From Symsagittifera roscoffensis (taxonomy: Eukaryota; Xenacoelomorpha; Acoela; Convolutidae), in the NCBI RefSeq assembly GCF_963678635.1, contig NC_087062.1, forward strand, positions 93,037,845 to 93,101,844: a DNA stretch of 64,000 nt, written 5' to 3'. The position numbers and the translations under genes are program-made. How positions within the stretch are numbered: position 1 is the first letter of the stretch; the number at the start of each line of letters is the position of its first letter. Positions 34,124-42,886 of the stretch are shown here, piece after piece. A model generated the notes under the pieces. The model searched no databases and was not told where the DNA came from. It saw nothing but the letters and a program-made list of their open reading frames with translations.

Positions 34124-35271
34124 TTTACTAAGCGCTCATTGCTGGTTGAATGCTCAGTAATTTTATCCTAAATTATAAGTCTCACCTTGATCGTCAAATT
34201 GTCTTGACAAAAAGTAGAGTAGAAACAATAGTTAGAAAAGGTATGAATTAATTAGTTGGTTAGATACAAAGCACTGGGTTATTAGATTATATAAACGAAT
34301 CGAACAGCTTAAAGAAATATACCTATGAGGGGAGGTTGAGCTAATCTTATTTTGTTCATCAATATTTTATCTTCTTACTAAGGTCGATGGCTGATTAGTA
34401 TGTATGGTTGCCCTTGATTTTGTCCAAGTCAGCACTTCTGGTTGGGTAGTCTGAATCGTCTTGCCGTAGTCCTTTGGGTATTTGTAGTCCAGACTTCCTC
34501 AGGTGTGGTTATCTCGAGTATCTCGATTTATAATTTTATCGAACTTAAAATGAGAATTTATTCTCTTTTTATAAGTGAAAAGGGCTAGATTAATTTTATT
34601 GTTAGGGCAGAAAAGAAAAATTATTTATTTTTAAAAGATCTGACTGAAGAGAACTGACTTGCTGCTTACTGAGCAAAATGAAACACTGAAGATTTCAGGC
34701 CAGTCCTTTTGCTCGTAAGCATAAACCGGCGGCTGATTCAATCTTTAATTATTCAGGTTTCACCTGCTCCTTTGTTCTCCCTTTCTAATAAGGGAACTTT
34801 CAACTAGTTTTTATTTGATTTTTTCAAATCAAATATCTTCAACTTATTAGTCCCCTTTGATAAAAACCGCAGTCTTCAGTTTGTCTTATTAAAAATTCAT
34901 ATTAATCTCTCTGATGCATCATATTGCAGGTGCACCTCTGCTTAATCAAAGCAAGGAGAATTTCAGTGCAGCCGGCAAGACTGCTAAATATTTATCCAGT
35001 TTGTTTCAAGTTAAGTTAAAAGGGACGTATTAATAATCGCCGCCCTTTTAAAATATTGAGCATGAAAAAATGAGAAAAATTGGACAAGTATTTAAAAAGG
35101 AGTGGATTTTCAAAACAAGATTTTATAGTCCTAATAAGAGTAAATCAGTCAATATCTGATTTAGTGAAAAGAGGCTTTAATTTAAATGGCACGCTCCAAT
35201 TTAGAATTGGGTCGTTAAATAAACAATTAAGACAATGGTCTTTTGTCTGTGTAGTATTTCTCAATACTACA
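34124..35271 (-). repeat. LTR (3' LTR of the element)
   Basis: 1,148 bp, near-identical to 42,887-44,034; differences seen are C/T in 'TGCTCAGTAA', T/G in 'GTTTGTTTCAAG' and T/G in 'GACAATGGTC'. In element sense it starts with a perfect hairpin, TGTAGTATT / AATACTACA around four bases (35,250-35,271), and ends CTTAGTAAA. A second strong hairpin (TATTTGATTT / AAATCAAATA) lies near 34,812-34,835 and may sit near the RNA end. Confidence 0.93.
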
Positions 35272-35273
35272 AC

Positions 35274-35292
35274 TCACCCCTTTTTTTTTTTA
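35274..35292 (-). promoter_or_regulatory. Polypurine tract
   Basis: In element sense, 11 A followed by GGGGTGAG lies just inside the 3' LTR (plus strand CTCACCCCTTTTTTTTTTT). This is the expected place and composition for the plus-strand primer. Confidence 0.75.
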
Positions 35293-35422
35293 GAAAATTA
35301 AGCTGTTCGATTCTTACAGTTACCATGGTGATAATTTAAACACTTTAATGGTTAAATACTATAGTTATAAAATTTAAAAAGGACATCAAATGAAAAAGTT
35401 ATAAAGATAAGTTAGGTTTTAT

Positions 35423-35980
35423 CTAGAGCTTCCTTCCGGCTTCAAGCTCCATGTTGTATGATCTGAGGATCGCTATCTTCCTCTGTGAAGCCTCGAGTTT
35501 TTGTTGCAACTTCACGATTTTCTTCTTTTTGATCTTGTTCTTGATTCGTAGTCTGCTCATTCCGTCCGTAAGTTGTTGAATGTCGTCCTGTTCTTCCTGT
35601 CTGTTTTTTACATGGTTCGGAAAAGCAGTTATTCCCTCGAACGGGATGGTGACTTGCGTGCCTCCTGCCTTGAGGATGTAGCCGTGTTCCTCCCTCTTCT
35701 TTAATTTCCAGAAGTTGTTTTCGTTCTTTATAACCACTTCTGGCTGGGTTATGAAGTCGATAGGCATCATCGCCTTTTCCATTGTCGTTGAGTTGACGAA
35801 TTCAATGAACGATGGCAGTTTCCATCTGTTATAATTTTCCTTTATTGAGTACTTTAAACTCGTTATATATTTTGGATTTTCCGTATCCAATTTGGTTTCT
35901 CTGCACTTCTGCAGCTCCAATCTTTGGGTTAAACTGAAAAAATTGCGAGGGTTCTTATTTAACCCGTCGTCCATTGACAA
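35423..35980 (-). CDS. Unassigned 185-aa ORF at the 3' end of the LTR element
   Basis: The product begins MSMDDGLNKNPRNFFSLTQR and ends in a highly basic region (IKNKIKKKKIVKLQQKLEAS) followed by a heptad-like stretch to the C-terminus, suggesting a coiled coil. The same frame is open further upstream to about 36,085 (…KLTLRKKQRKPLAVQSLS…). An ATG in another frame at about 36,095 (MEYDPI) suggests a one-base shift near the original start. It lies where an envelope-like or extra 3' ORF sits in some retroelements, but it has no signal peptide or membrane segment, so an envelope role is unlikely. Function unknown. Confidence 0.55.
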   Translation of the reverse strand: MSMDDGLNKNPRNFFSLTQRLELQKCRETKLDTENPKYITSLKYSIKENYNRWKLPSFIEFVNSTTMEKAMMPIDFITQPEVVIKNENNFWKLKKREEHGYILKAGGTQVTIPFEGITAFPNHVKNRQEEQDDIQQLTDGMSRLRIKNKIKKKKIVKLQQKLEASQRKIAILRSYNMELEAGRKL

Positions 35981-36099
35981 AGATTGAACTGCTAAAGGTT
36001 TCCGTTGTTTCTTCCTGAGAGTCAGCTTTCTTTTAAAATCCTCCGGTGCTGGGTCTGCTTTCTGCAGTTCCAGTTTAAAATTGGGTCATATTCCATTTT

Positions 36100-37867
36100 G
36101 CTAAACATCAATATAAAATGACCAAATATTCAAAATCCCGAATTACATTCGGATATTAAGGCTAATTATCAAATGTTTGAACAATGAAGGACAAAGTGTA
36201 AAATTGTATATATATAAAAGGTGAAAAATATAATCTTGTGGTTTCGCACAAACCCACCACGGAAAACAAATGACGAAAGACGATCATGGTGTTTTTTAAC
36301 CACAGGAATAGAAATGAAGAAAGACGATCATGGTGTTTATTAACCACAGGAATAAAGCACTTTACAAGACTGAGTTAAGCTCAGATTTTAATTTTATGTA
36401 GTTAAAGCAAAAATGGAAATTTGGGCATTAATTAACCCCTAATCTTAAATGTATGTCTACCAGGGTTCATTCACAGGCTTACCATGGCGTCCTTAACAAA
36501 TTATACAGCTATGAACTTCGGTTGGGATTTACCAGAATGAAATATAAACCAACAGAAATTTATAAAAATTGTCAGACAAGAATAAACAAACAAAATATTT
36601 ATCTTGACAACATTTTGTCATAACCAGAAAAACTCGTTTCATTTTTTGAGAAGAAATGAAATAGAATCAAAGAAAAATGAAATATCGAAGAAAAGGAAAA
36701 CTAAAGACCAATTTCATAATGATATAAAATACAATAAGATAAGTGTAATAATTTTTCTTCGGTTTTAATCCTCTGCATCAATCCATGTTCACATTGTTAG
36801 TACAGAAATCATCCTGAACTTTATGATGCAAAAATGTAACGTAAACAATCTTAAGGATGATGCGGTCCAAATTTCAAAGTGTTGCTTCTGAAAATTTGTT
36901 GTTTTTCAGAGTTTAAATGCCTGCATGTTGTGGATTTTGAACTACCGAATTGACATTTTGGCCAAATTGTGAGGAGCGAATCATAAGAGTCTCAAAGGCT
37001 GCATACAGCCACCAACAAGCACTTGCGTTGTTGAAAGAATATGGTACCATAATTTTAAAAAAGCTACATGAAGCCACCAACAAATGCTGGCATAAATCTG
37101 CGGCGGGTCGGGTCGAAAAACATTGTTCGCCCATTTTATGATAAAGAATATTGGTGAAAATTTTACTCATTGTGTTGAGAAGAAAGGAAGTGTTATTTCC
37201 CTTTTTGATGAATTTCTTCTAGTTTGCATTTTGTAACTTGAAAACTACAAAGATAAAAATAATGTCATCGGTCCCTTCTTGGGCCCTAAGAGGAATCCGA
37301 TGGTGCAAATTAACTTCGCAGAATGAGTTTGTTACAATTTTACATTGGCTAGTTCTTTCATCAAAGGTTTTACTCTATTAATTCTCGTTATTGTACGTAG
37401 GGTAATTTGACATTCCCTTAAGTGTAATACTGAATTTTCAGTTAATAAAACCGCCTGAAAATGAAATTATTATAGACTCGTAAAACTGTAATATTTGAAA
37501 CTCCTGGCCTTTTGCATTTTTGTTGCAAATATGTTGAAGTCGAAAAACTTTTTTTGTCTGAGCCATTTGTCTTTATTTGATTTTGAGGATGGTCCAAAAT
37601 TGTTAGCGTACTTGACTGTTTTCGATTTCGGTTAAGAATTAAATCCGTGTTCATGCATTTTGGCATATCCTTTTGGGTGTCATACAGAACCGCTTTTCAT
37701 TGTAGTATATTTGTAGGACAAAACTCGTAATCTTGTTGTTTAGTAGGATTAAATTAAATTTACTGCTCAGTATACAAAATGTTAGGTAAACTTCACAACT
37801 TTAAAGCGTTATAAAAGTTTTAATGGAAACTTCATATTTATAATTATTTTAAAGGGAAGAATTGGGT
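36100..37867. other. Region where RT-RNaseH-integrase is expected but absent
   Basis: No reverse transcriptase core (YxDD), RNase H or integrase zinc/DDE motif is visible on the coding strand, and stops are frequent. It holds a 51-bp near-perfect tandem repeat (GAAAGACGATCATGGTGTTT twice, about 36,265-36,355). A plus-strand frame of 63 codons (36,950-37,141) has ordinary protein composition (…SHQQALALLKEYGTIILKKL…) but no recognised domain. It may be captured host sequence or heavily decayed pol. Confidence 0.5.
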
Positions 37868-38131
37868 TTATTTTATTTCTATGTTTTCAAATGTTTGACC
37901 TATTACACCTTTGTTTATGTCTACTTTTGATTCCCTGGAATTTTTTAGTACGATAGGCATTGACTTAATTTCATTCCTACAATAAGTGCTTTTTGCATTA
38001 ATGCCTTTTTGTTCTAAAGACTTATCAATTCTAAACGATGTTCCTACTTTGAAAACCATGCCTGCTGGAGAAATTGAAATTACGAGGGATGATTTTGGTG
38101 CAATAGTTATATTTTTTATCAAGAAGTACAT
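37868..38131 (-). pseudogene. Post-protease linker segment of pol
   Basis: The 87-codon frame contains ITIAPKSSLVISISPAG and ends SKVDINKGVIGQTFENIEIK. This resembles the stretch between protease and RT in Ty3-like Pol proteins (a 'pattern of I-P-P-x-S' then 'K-G-x-x-I-G'). It is in a different frame from the protease and stops where RT should start, so pol is truncated here. Confidence 0.45.
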
Positions 38132-38278
38132 TTTGATAAAAGCTTAGATATGGATAACTTTTGCTTCTTATGACACTGATAGGAACTGTTATATCTGGGT
38201 ATTGTTTTAATTCTAAGTTTAAATTTAGAAAATTTATTGATTTAATGTTGTGAGAAATGAAATCAATTCCTAATATAT

Positions 38279-38600
38279 TTAGATCGCATCCATCCTTGGC
38301 TGAAATGCATGCTTCAATTTTACCGGATTATTAGTGTTTGTCCCAAAAGTTGAGTCAAAATTAGTATAACCTATAAGTTTAAGTTTTTCTCCATTAACAG
38401 CAACTGTATTTGATCTACATTTATTCAGCTGTAGAGGCTGTATTTTACAATATTGTTCATAACTGTCAAAATTAATCAGCGAACATGTTGCTCCAGTGTC
38501 TAGTAGAAATTGGGTTTCCAAACCGTAATTTTTATTTTTGTCTCCGACGGGATGTTGGTATAAGTTAATATATAATTGTATTTTTGGTTCAGACGGAGAC
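38279..38600 (-). CDS. Retropepsin-like aspartic protease (interrupted)
   Basis: The active-site block is FLLDTGATCSLINF, in the frame entered from the TTTAAAC site upstream (…SPSEPKIQLYINLYQ… precedes it). The frame ends in a stop at about 38,279. The expected second signature, NILGIDF, lies just beyond but in a neighbouring frame, so there is an indel near 38,335, with another frame change near 38,130. As it stands the protease is probably inactive unless these are assembly errors in A/T runs. In an intact element it would process the Gag polyprotein. Confidence 0.75.
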
Positions 38601-38604
38601 TGAT

Positions 38605-38985
38605 CTAGTTTAAATTCACAAGTTCACACTCATTATCGGTATAGTCTCCTGGAATGTCATCATCACTAAAGTTGTGGATCTGGTAAGGTGAATGATAATC
38701 GTTATTTTCGTTGAAGTGTTTCTTACTGTTCGACCTGTCACGCGATTGAGAACTTTCATTGAAGTTTGACAAGTGCCTGAACTCTTGCTGAGAGTTTATG
38801 TCATTGAAATTGTTGTCTACTCTTGACCTACTCTTGCTATAGTTATGGTGACTTCTGTTTGAATTCTCTCTTAATTGAAGCGAGTTATAATTTTGCTCCT
38901 GTTGATCGTTATATTTAAAGCAATGGCTTATCGTGTGGCCTGACATGCAACACCAGTTGAAAACATTGGGTTGTTTTGTTTGTTT
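38605..38985 (-). CDS. Gag nucleocapsid-like C-terminal region
   Basis: The frame is open from about 38,985 and contains a CCHC-like knuckle, WCCMSGHTISHC: C-x4-H-x4-C is kept but the first Cys of the classic C-x2-C is missing. An Asn/Ser/Arg-rich tail (SNRSHHNYSKSRSRVDNNF) follows, typical of RNA-binding nucleocapsid, then an acidic end. It overlaps the gag ORF in a different (-1) frame. I see no classic slippery heptamer at that overlap, so an indel in gag is likely. It ends in TAG immediately after TTTAAAC. Confidence 0.65.
   Translation of the reverse strand, partial: KQTKQPNVFNWCCMSGHTISHCFKYNDQQEQNYNSLQLRENSNRSHHNYSKSRSRVDNNFNDINSQQEFRHLSNFNESSQSRDRSNSKKHFNENNDYHSPYQIHNFSDDDIPGDYTDNECELVNLN
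38608..38614 (-). promoter_or_regulatory. TTTAAAC slippery heptamer at the nucleocapsid/protease junction
   Basis: In element sense the codons read GTG AAT TTA AAC TAG, so T-TTA-AAC has the exact X-XXY-YYZ phase of a -1 ribosomal frameshift site, followed at once by the zero-frame stop. A -1 shift continues CTA GAT CAG ..., which is exactly the protease frame. I did not identify a downstream pseudoknot by eye. Confidence 0.7.
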
Positions 38986-39683
38986 GTATGCTCATGTGGA
39001 TTATAGGCTGCGTTTATCTTATGATCCTTCATTAGTCCTGTTAACTCTTTAAGTTGATTCTTTATTCCCTCTATTTCCAATTTATTTTCTATGCTACTGG
39101 ATGCTGTTCCGATAAATTCACTACTTATTGCAAAACTTAAGTCTTTTGTAGCAATATGATTTTTTAATTGTTGCCATGTTGCGGGTGGATTCTCAATTAG
39201 GAATTGATGAGCTTTTTGTTTCAAGCCTGGCGGGCTTAAGCCGCGTACAAAGAATTCCATTTTCTTTGCTGTTCTTTGATCATCATTAAAAGTTGGATTA
39301 GGCCATCCACGGTCTTTTGCGGTGCTTAATTTATGTATGTAGCTTTTAATGAATTCATCAGGTTGTCTTTTTATGTTTTCTGCTTCTATTCGTCTCCTAT
39401 ACTTATCTTTATCATCAGTGAATCTATCTATATCATTCCAAGGTAAGTTTGCTGCTAATCCCTGATACCATTGAGCGGCTGGACCTCTTAATATTGAACC
39501 AAATAAGGCTCTTTGTCTGTCATCATATGCGTCTTGTTCGTCACCTGCATCTCCTGGTCTAGTGCCTAAGGAAAATGCTATCTTTTTCTCTACTATATCA
39601 AGAAAATCTCTTGCATCTTCATTCGGATCTAAGCCGGTAAACTTTTCGAGAGCTAAATCTGGGTATGCTACTACGTTTGCCAT
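38928..39683 (-). CDS. Gag capsid-like protein of the LTR element
   Basis: A 251-codon ORF beginning MANVVAYPDLALEKFTGLDP. Features expected of retrotransposon Gag capsid are visible: an early 'F-x-G' with 'ARDFLDIVEKK', a central AAQWYQGLAANLPWNDIDRF (A-x2-W-F/Y-x7-W core), a helical 'KSYIHKLSTAKD', and a Gln/Leu-rich helix (ATWQQLKNHI). It forms the particle shell and binds element RNA. The frame ends shortly before the zinc-knuckle region, which follows in the -1 frame. ATG 39,681-39,683 is the first in frame and lies 95 bases after the accessory ORF. Confidence 0.85.
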   Translation of the reverse strand: MANVVAYPDLALEKFTGLDPNEDARDFLDIVEKKIAFSLGTRPGDAGDEQDAYDDRQRALFGSILRGPAAQWYQGLAANLPWNDIDRFTDDKDKYRRRIEAENIKRQPDEFIKSYIHKLSTAKDRGWPNPTFNDDQRTAKKMEFFVRGLSPPGLKQKAHQFLIENPPATWQQLKNHIATKDLSFAISSEFIGTASSSIENKLEIEGIKNQLKELTGLMKDHKINAAYNPHEHTNKQNNPMFSTGVACQATR

Positions 39684-39777
39684 CTTTGTTTAATTCATTC
39701 AATGTTTTGTTAACAATATATAAAGGGTTTGGATGTGTTGTGTACTGATCAATTTTTTCGGACTGAAATAATTGTAT

Positions 39778-40062
39778 TTAAGTTACAATGAAGTTTGCTG
39801 AATTCAATGAATACGAATTTTTGTTAGATAGATCAATAGTGCTATGGGGCTGATTAAGCTTTTTTAAGATAGAAGTTATCTCTGGGGTATTGCTGCTGGA
39901 GAGAATGGTTAATTCGTGAATATTTTTGTGTGGGTGTTTGGACAAAATTGTGATTTGATCTTTTTGGATATTGGTGATATACCAAATAATTTTTGTGGAT
40001 TTATTTTTCAATTTTAGTTTTAAATTAAATGCTGTTGTATTTACTTGATAAAAGTTGGTCAT
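39778..40062 (-). CDS. Accessory ORF 2 of the LTR element, unknown function
   Basis: 94 aa, MTNFYQVNTTAFNLKLKLKN, then IIWYITNIQKDQITILSK and HELTILSSSNTPEITSILKK. It is clearly paralogous to the ORF at 40,204-40,527: shared NLKLKL-x-NK, IIWYITN, K-x2-I-x-IL-x-K-x-P, HEL and NTPEI-x2-IL. The alternating pattern suggests a small beta-rich globular fold. No membrane segment or zinc motif. I do not recognise the family. Position upstream of gag in the sense strand is unusual for LTR elements. Confidence 0.7.
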   Translation of the reverse strand: MTNFYQVNTTAFNLKLKLKNKSTKIIWYITNIQKDQITILSKHPHKNIHELTILSSSNTPEITSILKKLNQPHSTIDLSNKNSYSLNSANFIVT

Positions 40063-40203
40063 AGCATTTTACATCCTTTTAGGGACATAAATATTTATCT
40101 AGGGAATGATAAACAATATAAAAAATATTTAAATTTTTCTTATGAACTTGTTATGATTTTTAATTTTTGTTTAAGAAAATTTTGTGTTTTCAATAAAAAA
40201 TGA

Positions 40204-40527
40204 TCAAAATGCAAGTAGTTTTGTGCTTTGGTATATTATGATATCAAAAACAATCGGGAGTGAAGCAATTAATCGCTCTTCCGGTATACAAATTATGTTA
40301 TTTGGTATTTTTATTTGCTGAAGAATTGTGTCAATTTCTGGAGTATTTCGTCGAAAGAAGACGTATAATTCGTGTTTATCTTCTTTAGGCTGTTTTGTTA
40401 GTATACTAATATGATTTTTTTCAGTGTTAGTGATATACCATATGATGTTAGAGACTTTATTTCCTAATTTGAGCTTTAAATTTATTGTACTGACGTCAAT
40501 TTTAAAATGTGTTGACATTAATTTCAC
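40204..40527 (-). CDS. Accessory ORF 1 of the LTR element, unknown function
   Basis: 107 aa, MKLMSTHFKIDVSTINLKLK, then NIIWYITNTEKNHISILTKQ and HELYVFFRRNTPEIDTILQQ. Paralogous to the ORF 141 bases downstream (see 39,778), so the element duplicated an accessory gene in tandem and both kept open frames while diverging. The C-terminus (IVFDIIIYQSTKLLAF) is longer and more hydrophobic than in ORF 2. Retention of two open copies argues for function; what function cannot be read from sequence. Confidence 0.7.
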   Translation of the reverse strand: MKLMSTHFKIDVSTINLKLKLGNKVSNIIWYITNTEKNHISILTKQPKEDKHELYVFFRRNTPEIDTILQQIKIPNNIICIPEERLIASLPIVFDIIIYQSTKLLAF

Positions 40528-42872
40528 GATGTTTGTTTTCTTTTTCTTAAGCCAAGTTGTACTATTTGATTAGTATGTCTTAGAGTAATGAAAACCTCTT
40601 AGGAATTATTGAATATTAACAAAGGTTATTAATAATAAGATAAGGAAATAAAAAAATTTCTTTGGAAAAAAAAAATTTCTAAATTTTTTTCTAAGTTTTT
40701 CAAGTATTGTATTCGCTGAAACTTTAACTGAAACCTGAAACTTTGTTCAAGTGAAGTTTTGTTGATGCTATGGTATTGTTAACAATATAACTATATGCCT
40801 TTATTGGGTATTATTGGTTCAAAACTTAATTTTTTGGTTAAAAATTTTTAGAAAATTTTTTGACTGAAACGATAATATGAAACCTGAAACTATGGTAGCT
40901 GAAGTTGAATATTTTTAATCTTAAAATTTTCTATACGCTGTATTATATCTGGTTTTTGCTTTAACTTGCAAAAAGTTTCGAGAAAACCGAATCTTTTGAT
41001 ATCTTAAGCTTAGTTTTTGAAAACTCAAACCTAAAACTCTTAAACTCTCTCAAACTCGGTGCATGAAAATAAAAAGTTGGTTTTTGATAGCTGGTTTAGT
41101 GTAAATTAGAATTTTGAACAGGTTTGTAACTTCAAAATCAAAAATTTGTTTGCGGAAACCTAAGTTTTTGGGGCTGAAACTATGATTTCTAGAACTGAAA
41201 CTATGGTTTGACCACTTGGTTTTAGAGTTTTGAGATTGAAAATTTAGGTTGGTCTTTCTGATATATTTCTATTCCAGCAATAAAATTGCTAAAAAGATGA
41301 AAATTTTAGCCTAAAACGACGATTTTAGTTTTCTGAAACTATAAGTTTGAGGGCTCAAACTAACACCTTCTAGAAGTTTTTTGAGTTTAAAAATTTGTTA
41401 GTGCATTAAGGATTCCTATTATCTTTCAATATTTCACAAAAATTTCACTTGGGAAGCAAGATTTTTGGTTCTGAAACCAAAAACACCAATTCTGAAACGT
41501 ACGTTTCAGCCTTAGGAACCAAAATTTAAAATTGGTTTGGTGGGTTTTAACACCGTTAGTTTTCTTTAGAAAGTCAAAATTCGGCGTTCGGAGCTCAATT
41601 TTGAGACCAAAAACTCAATTTTTGTGTTCTGAAACCTGAAACTAACAAAAACGTACCATTTAAGACCAGGTTTTTGACTTATGGTATCGAAATTTGGGTT
41701 TGACTAGTTCAATTTTTGCTGTTTTACCCGAATCCGTTTACAGAAACTTGAAATTTTGACCGGAAACTATACTTATTTTAACTGAAACGTTTGGACCTAT
41801 AACTGAAACCTAGACTGAAACCAAAAATTTTGGCTCGTAAAAATCAATTTTTTAGTGCTTATGCTATCATATGAAACCTATTTTATCAATATAAAGTGGA
41901 TGTGTCAGTGTTTTAAACTTAGTTTTTGTTGTGAAACCTGATATTTTTGTGCTGAAACTAAAACTTGGTGTTTGGTGTTATGTGGTTAACGTTTAAGATT
42001 GGTTTTAGTGCGTAATCTTATTGTTAATTAGGTGTATATTTAAACTGTGTCAAAAAAAACTAATGATTTATCAATAAACACTCAAATCCGTTCCTTCCTT
42101 TTTGGTTTTTGTTATTTTCTTCCTTAGTTTCAGTAATTGGTAGCTTTACTGATGGATGATTTAGGTTTAAGTTACGTTAAGGTGGTTAGAATTAAAATGA
42201 GTTTAAGAAAATTTGAGGATAAGCCTCGAGAATTGATGAAGGATTAGGATAAATAGCAACAACCGTGGATGGTTTGAGATAATGTGATGAAGAATTCAAT
42301 TTATCATACAATTTAGGGTACTCTTAGATCGCACATATGACCACTTAACCCCCTCGAAAAAATAAATGAAGATATTTAATAAGTTTTTGAGCACTTTAAT
42401 TTAAGACAGAATTTCGTTAATTTTAGTGATGATAACTTTAAACTGAAGTTTTGGCATGTAATTAGTGGATTACTGGACAAAACGGGTATATCTTACTAGC
42501 GGACTTAGGCAGAGAACGGAACGATTCTTTCAGAAATTTTATATATTATTATAATAGTAGATAATAGTTAAGTTCATGAGCTAATGTCAGTTAGAAAGCC
42601 GTCTAATAGACCTCGAGATGGAGGGATATCGTGGGCGACTGCTAGCGCAGGGTATGCTTTCGCAAGAACCCTACTAGGAATATCTGTCAAGTAGAAGACA
42701 ATGAAATTGTGTTTCTATCGAAAGATACCCATTGTCTCTGGCTTTTTGAGGTTGGAAACTAATCTGACAAATACTCACAGATCCTAATATTAATTTTAAT
42801 TAATTTTTTTGAATTTTAAAAGCTGTTTCGAGTTTGTTGGAAAAAGAATTTCTTAAGGAGTAGTTCTCTGCT
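40528..42872 (-). other. Long leader of the LTR element with GTTTCA motifs
   Basis: 2.3 kb between PBS and the first accessory ORF with no ORF of note. From about 40,710 to 42,010 the plus strand is studded with TGAAAC(C/T), about 20 occurrences, often paired as CTGAAACCTGAAAC. In element sense this is GTTTCAGGTTTCAG. Nearer the PBS (42,590-42,730) lies a GC-richer, potentially folded block (CTCGAGATGGAGGGATATCG ...), a natural place for packaging or dimer signals. Confidence 0.7.
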
Positions 42873-42884
42873 GCGGTCGCACCA
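42873..42884 (-). promoter_or_regulatory. Primer binding site
   Basis: In element sense TGGTGCGACCGC lies two bases (AC) inside the 5' LTR. It begins TGG, complementary to the CCA tail of a tRNA whose 3' end would read GCGGTCGCACCA. I cannot assign the tRNA with confidence. Confidence 0.8.
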
Positions 42885-42886
42885 GT

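Noticed and set aside
35080-35301. Plus-strand ORF in both LTRs (from 35,080 and 43,843)
   Set aside because: It is antisense to the element, starts without a clear ATG context and runs into flanking sequence differently at each LTR. Identity simply reflects LTR identity.
36913-37170. Minus-strand 85-aa ORF as a reverse transcriptase fragment
   Set aside because: Checked for YxDD and the preceding RT blocks; none present.
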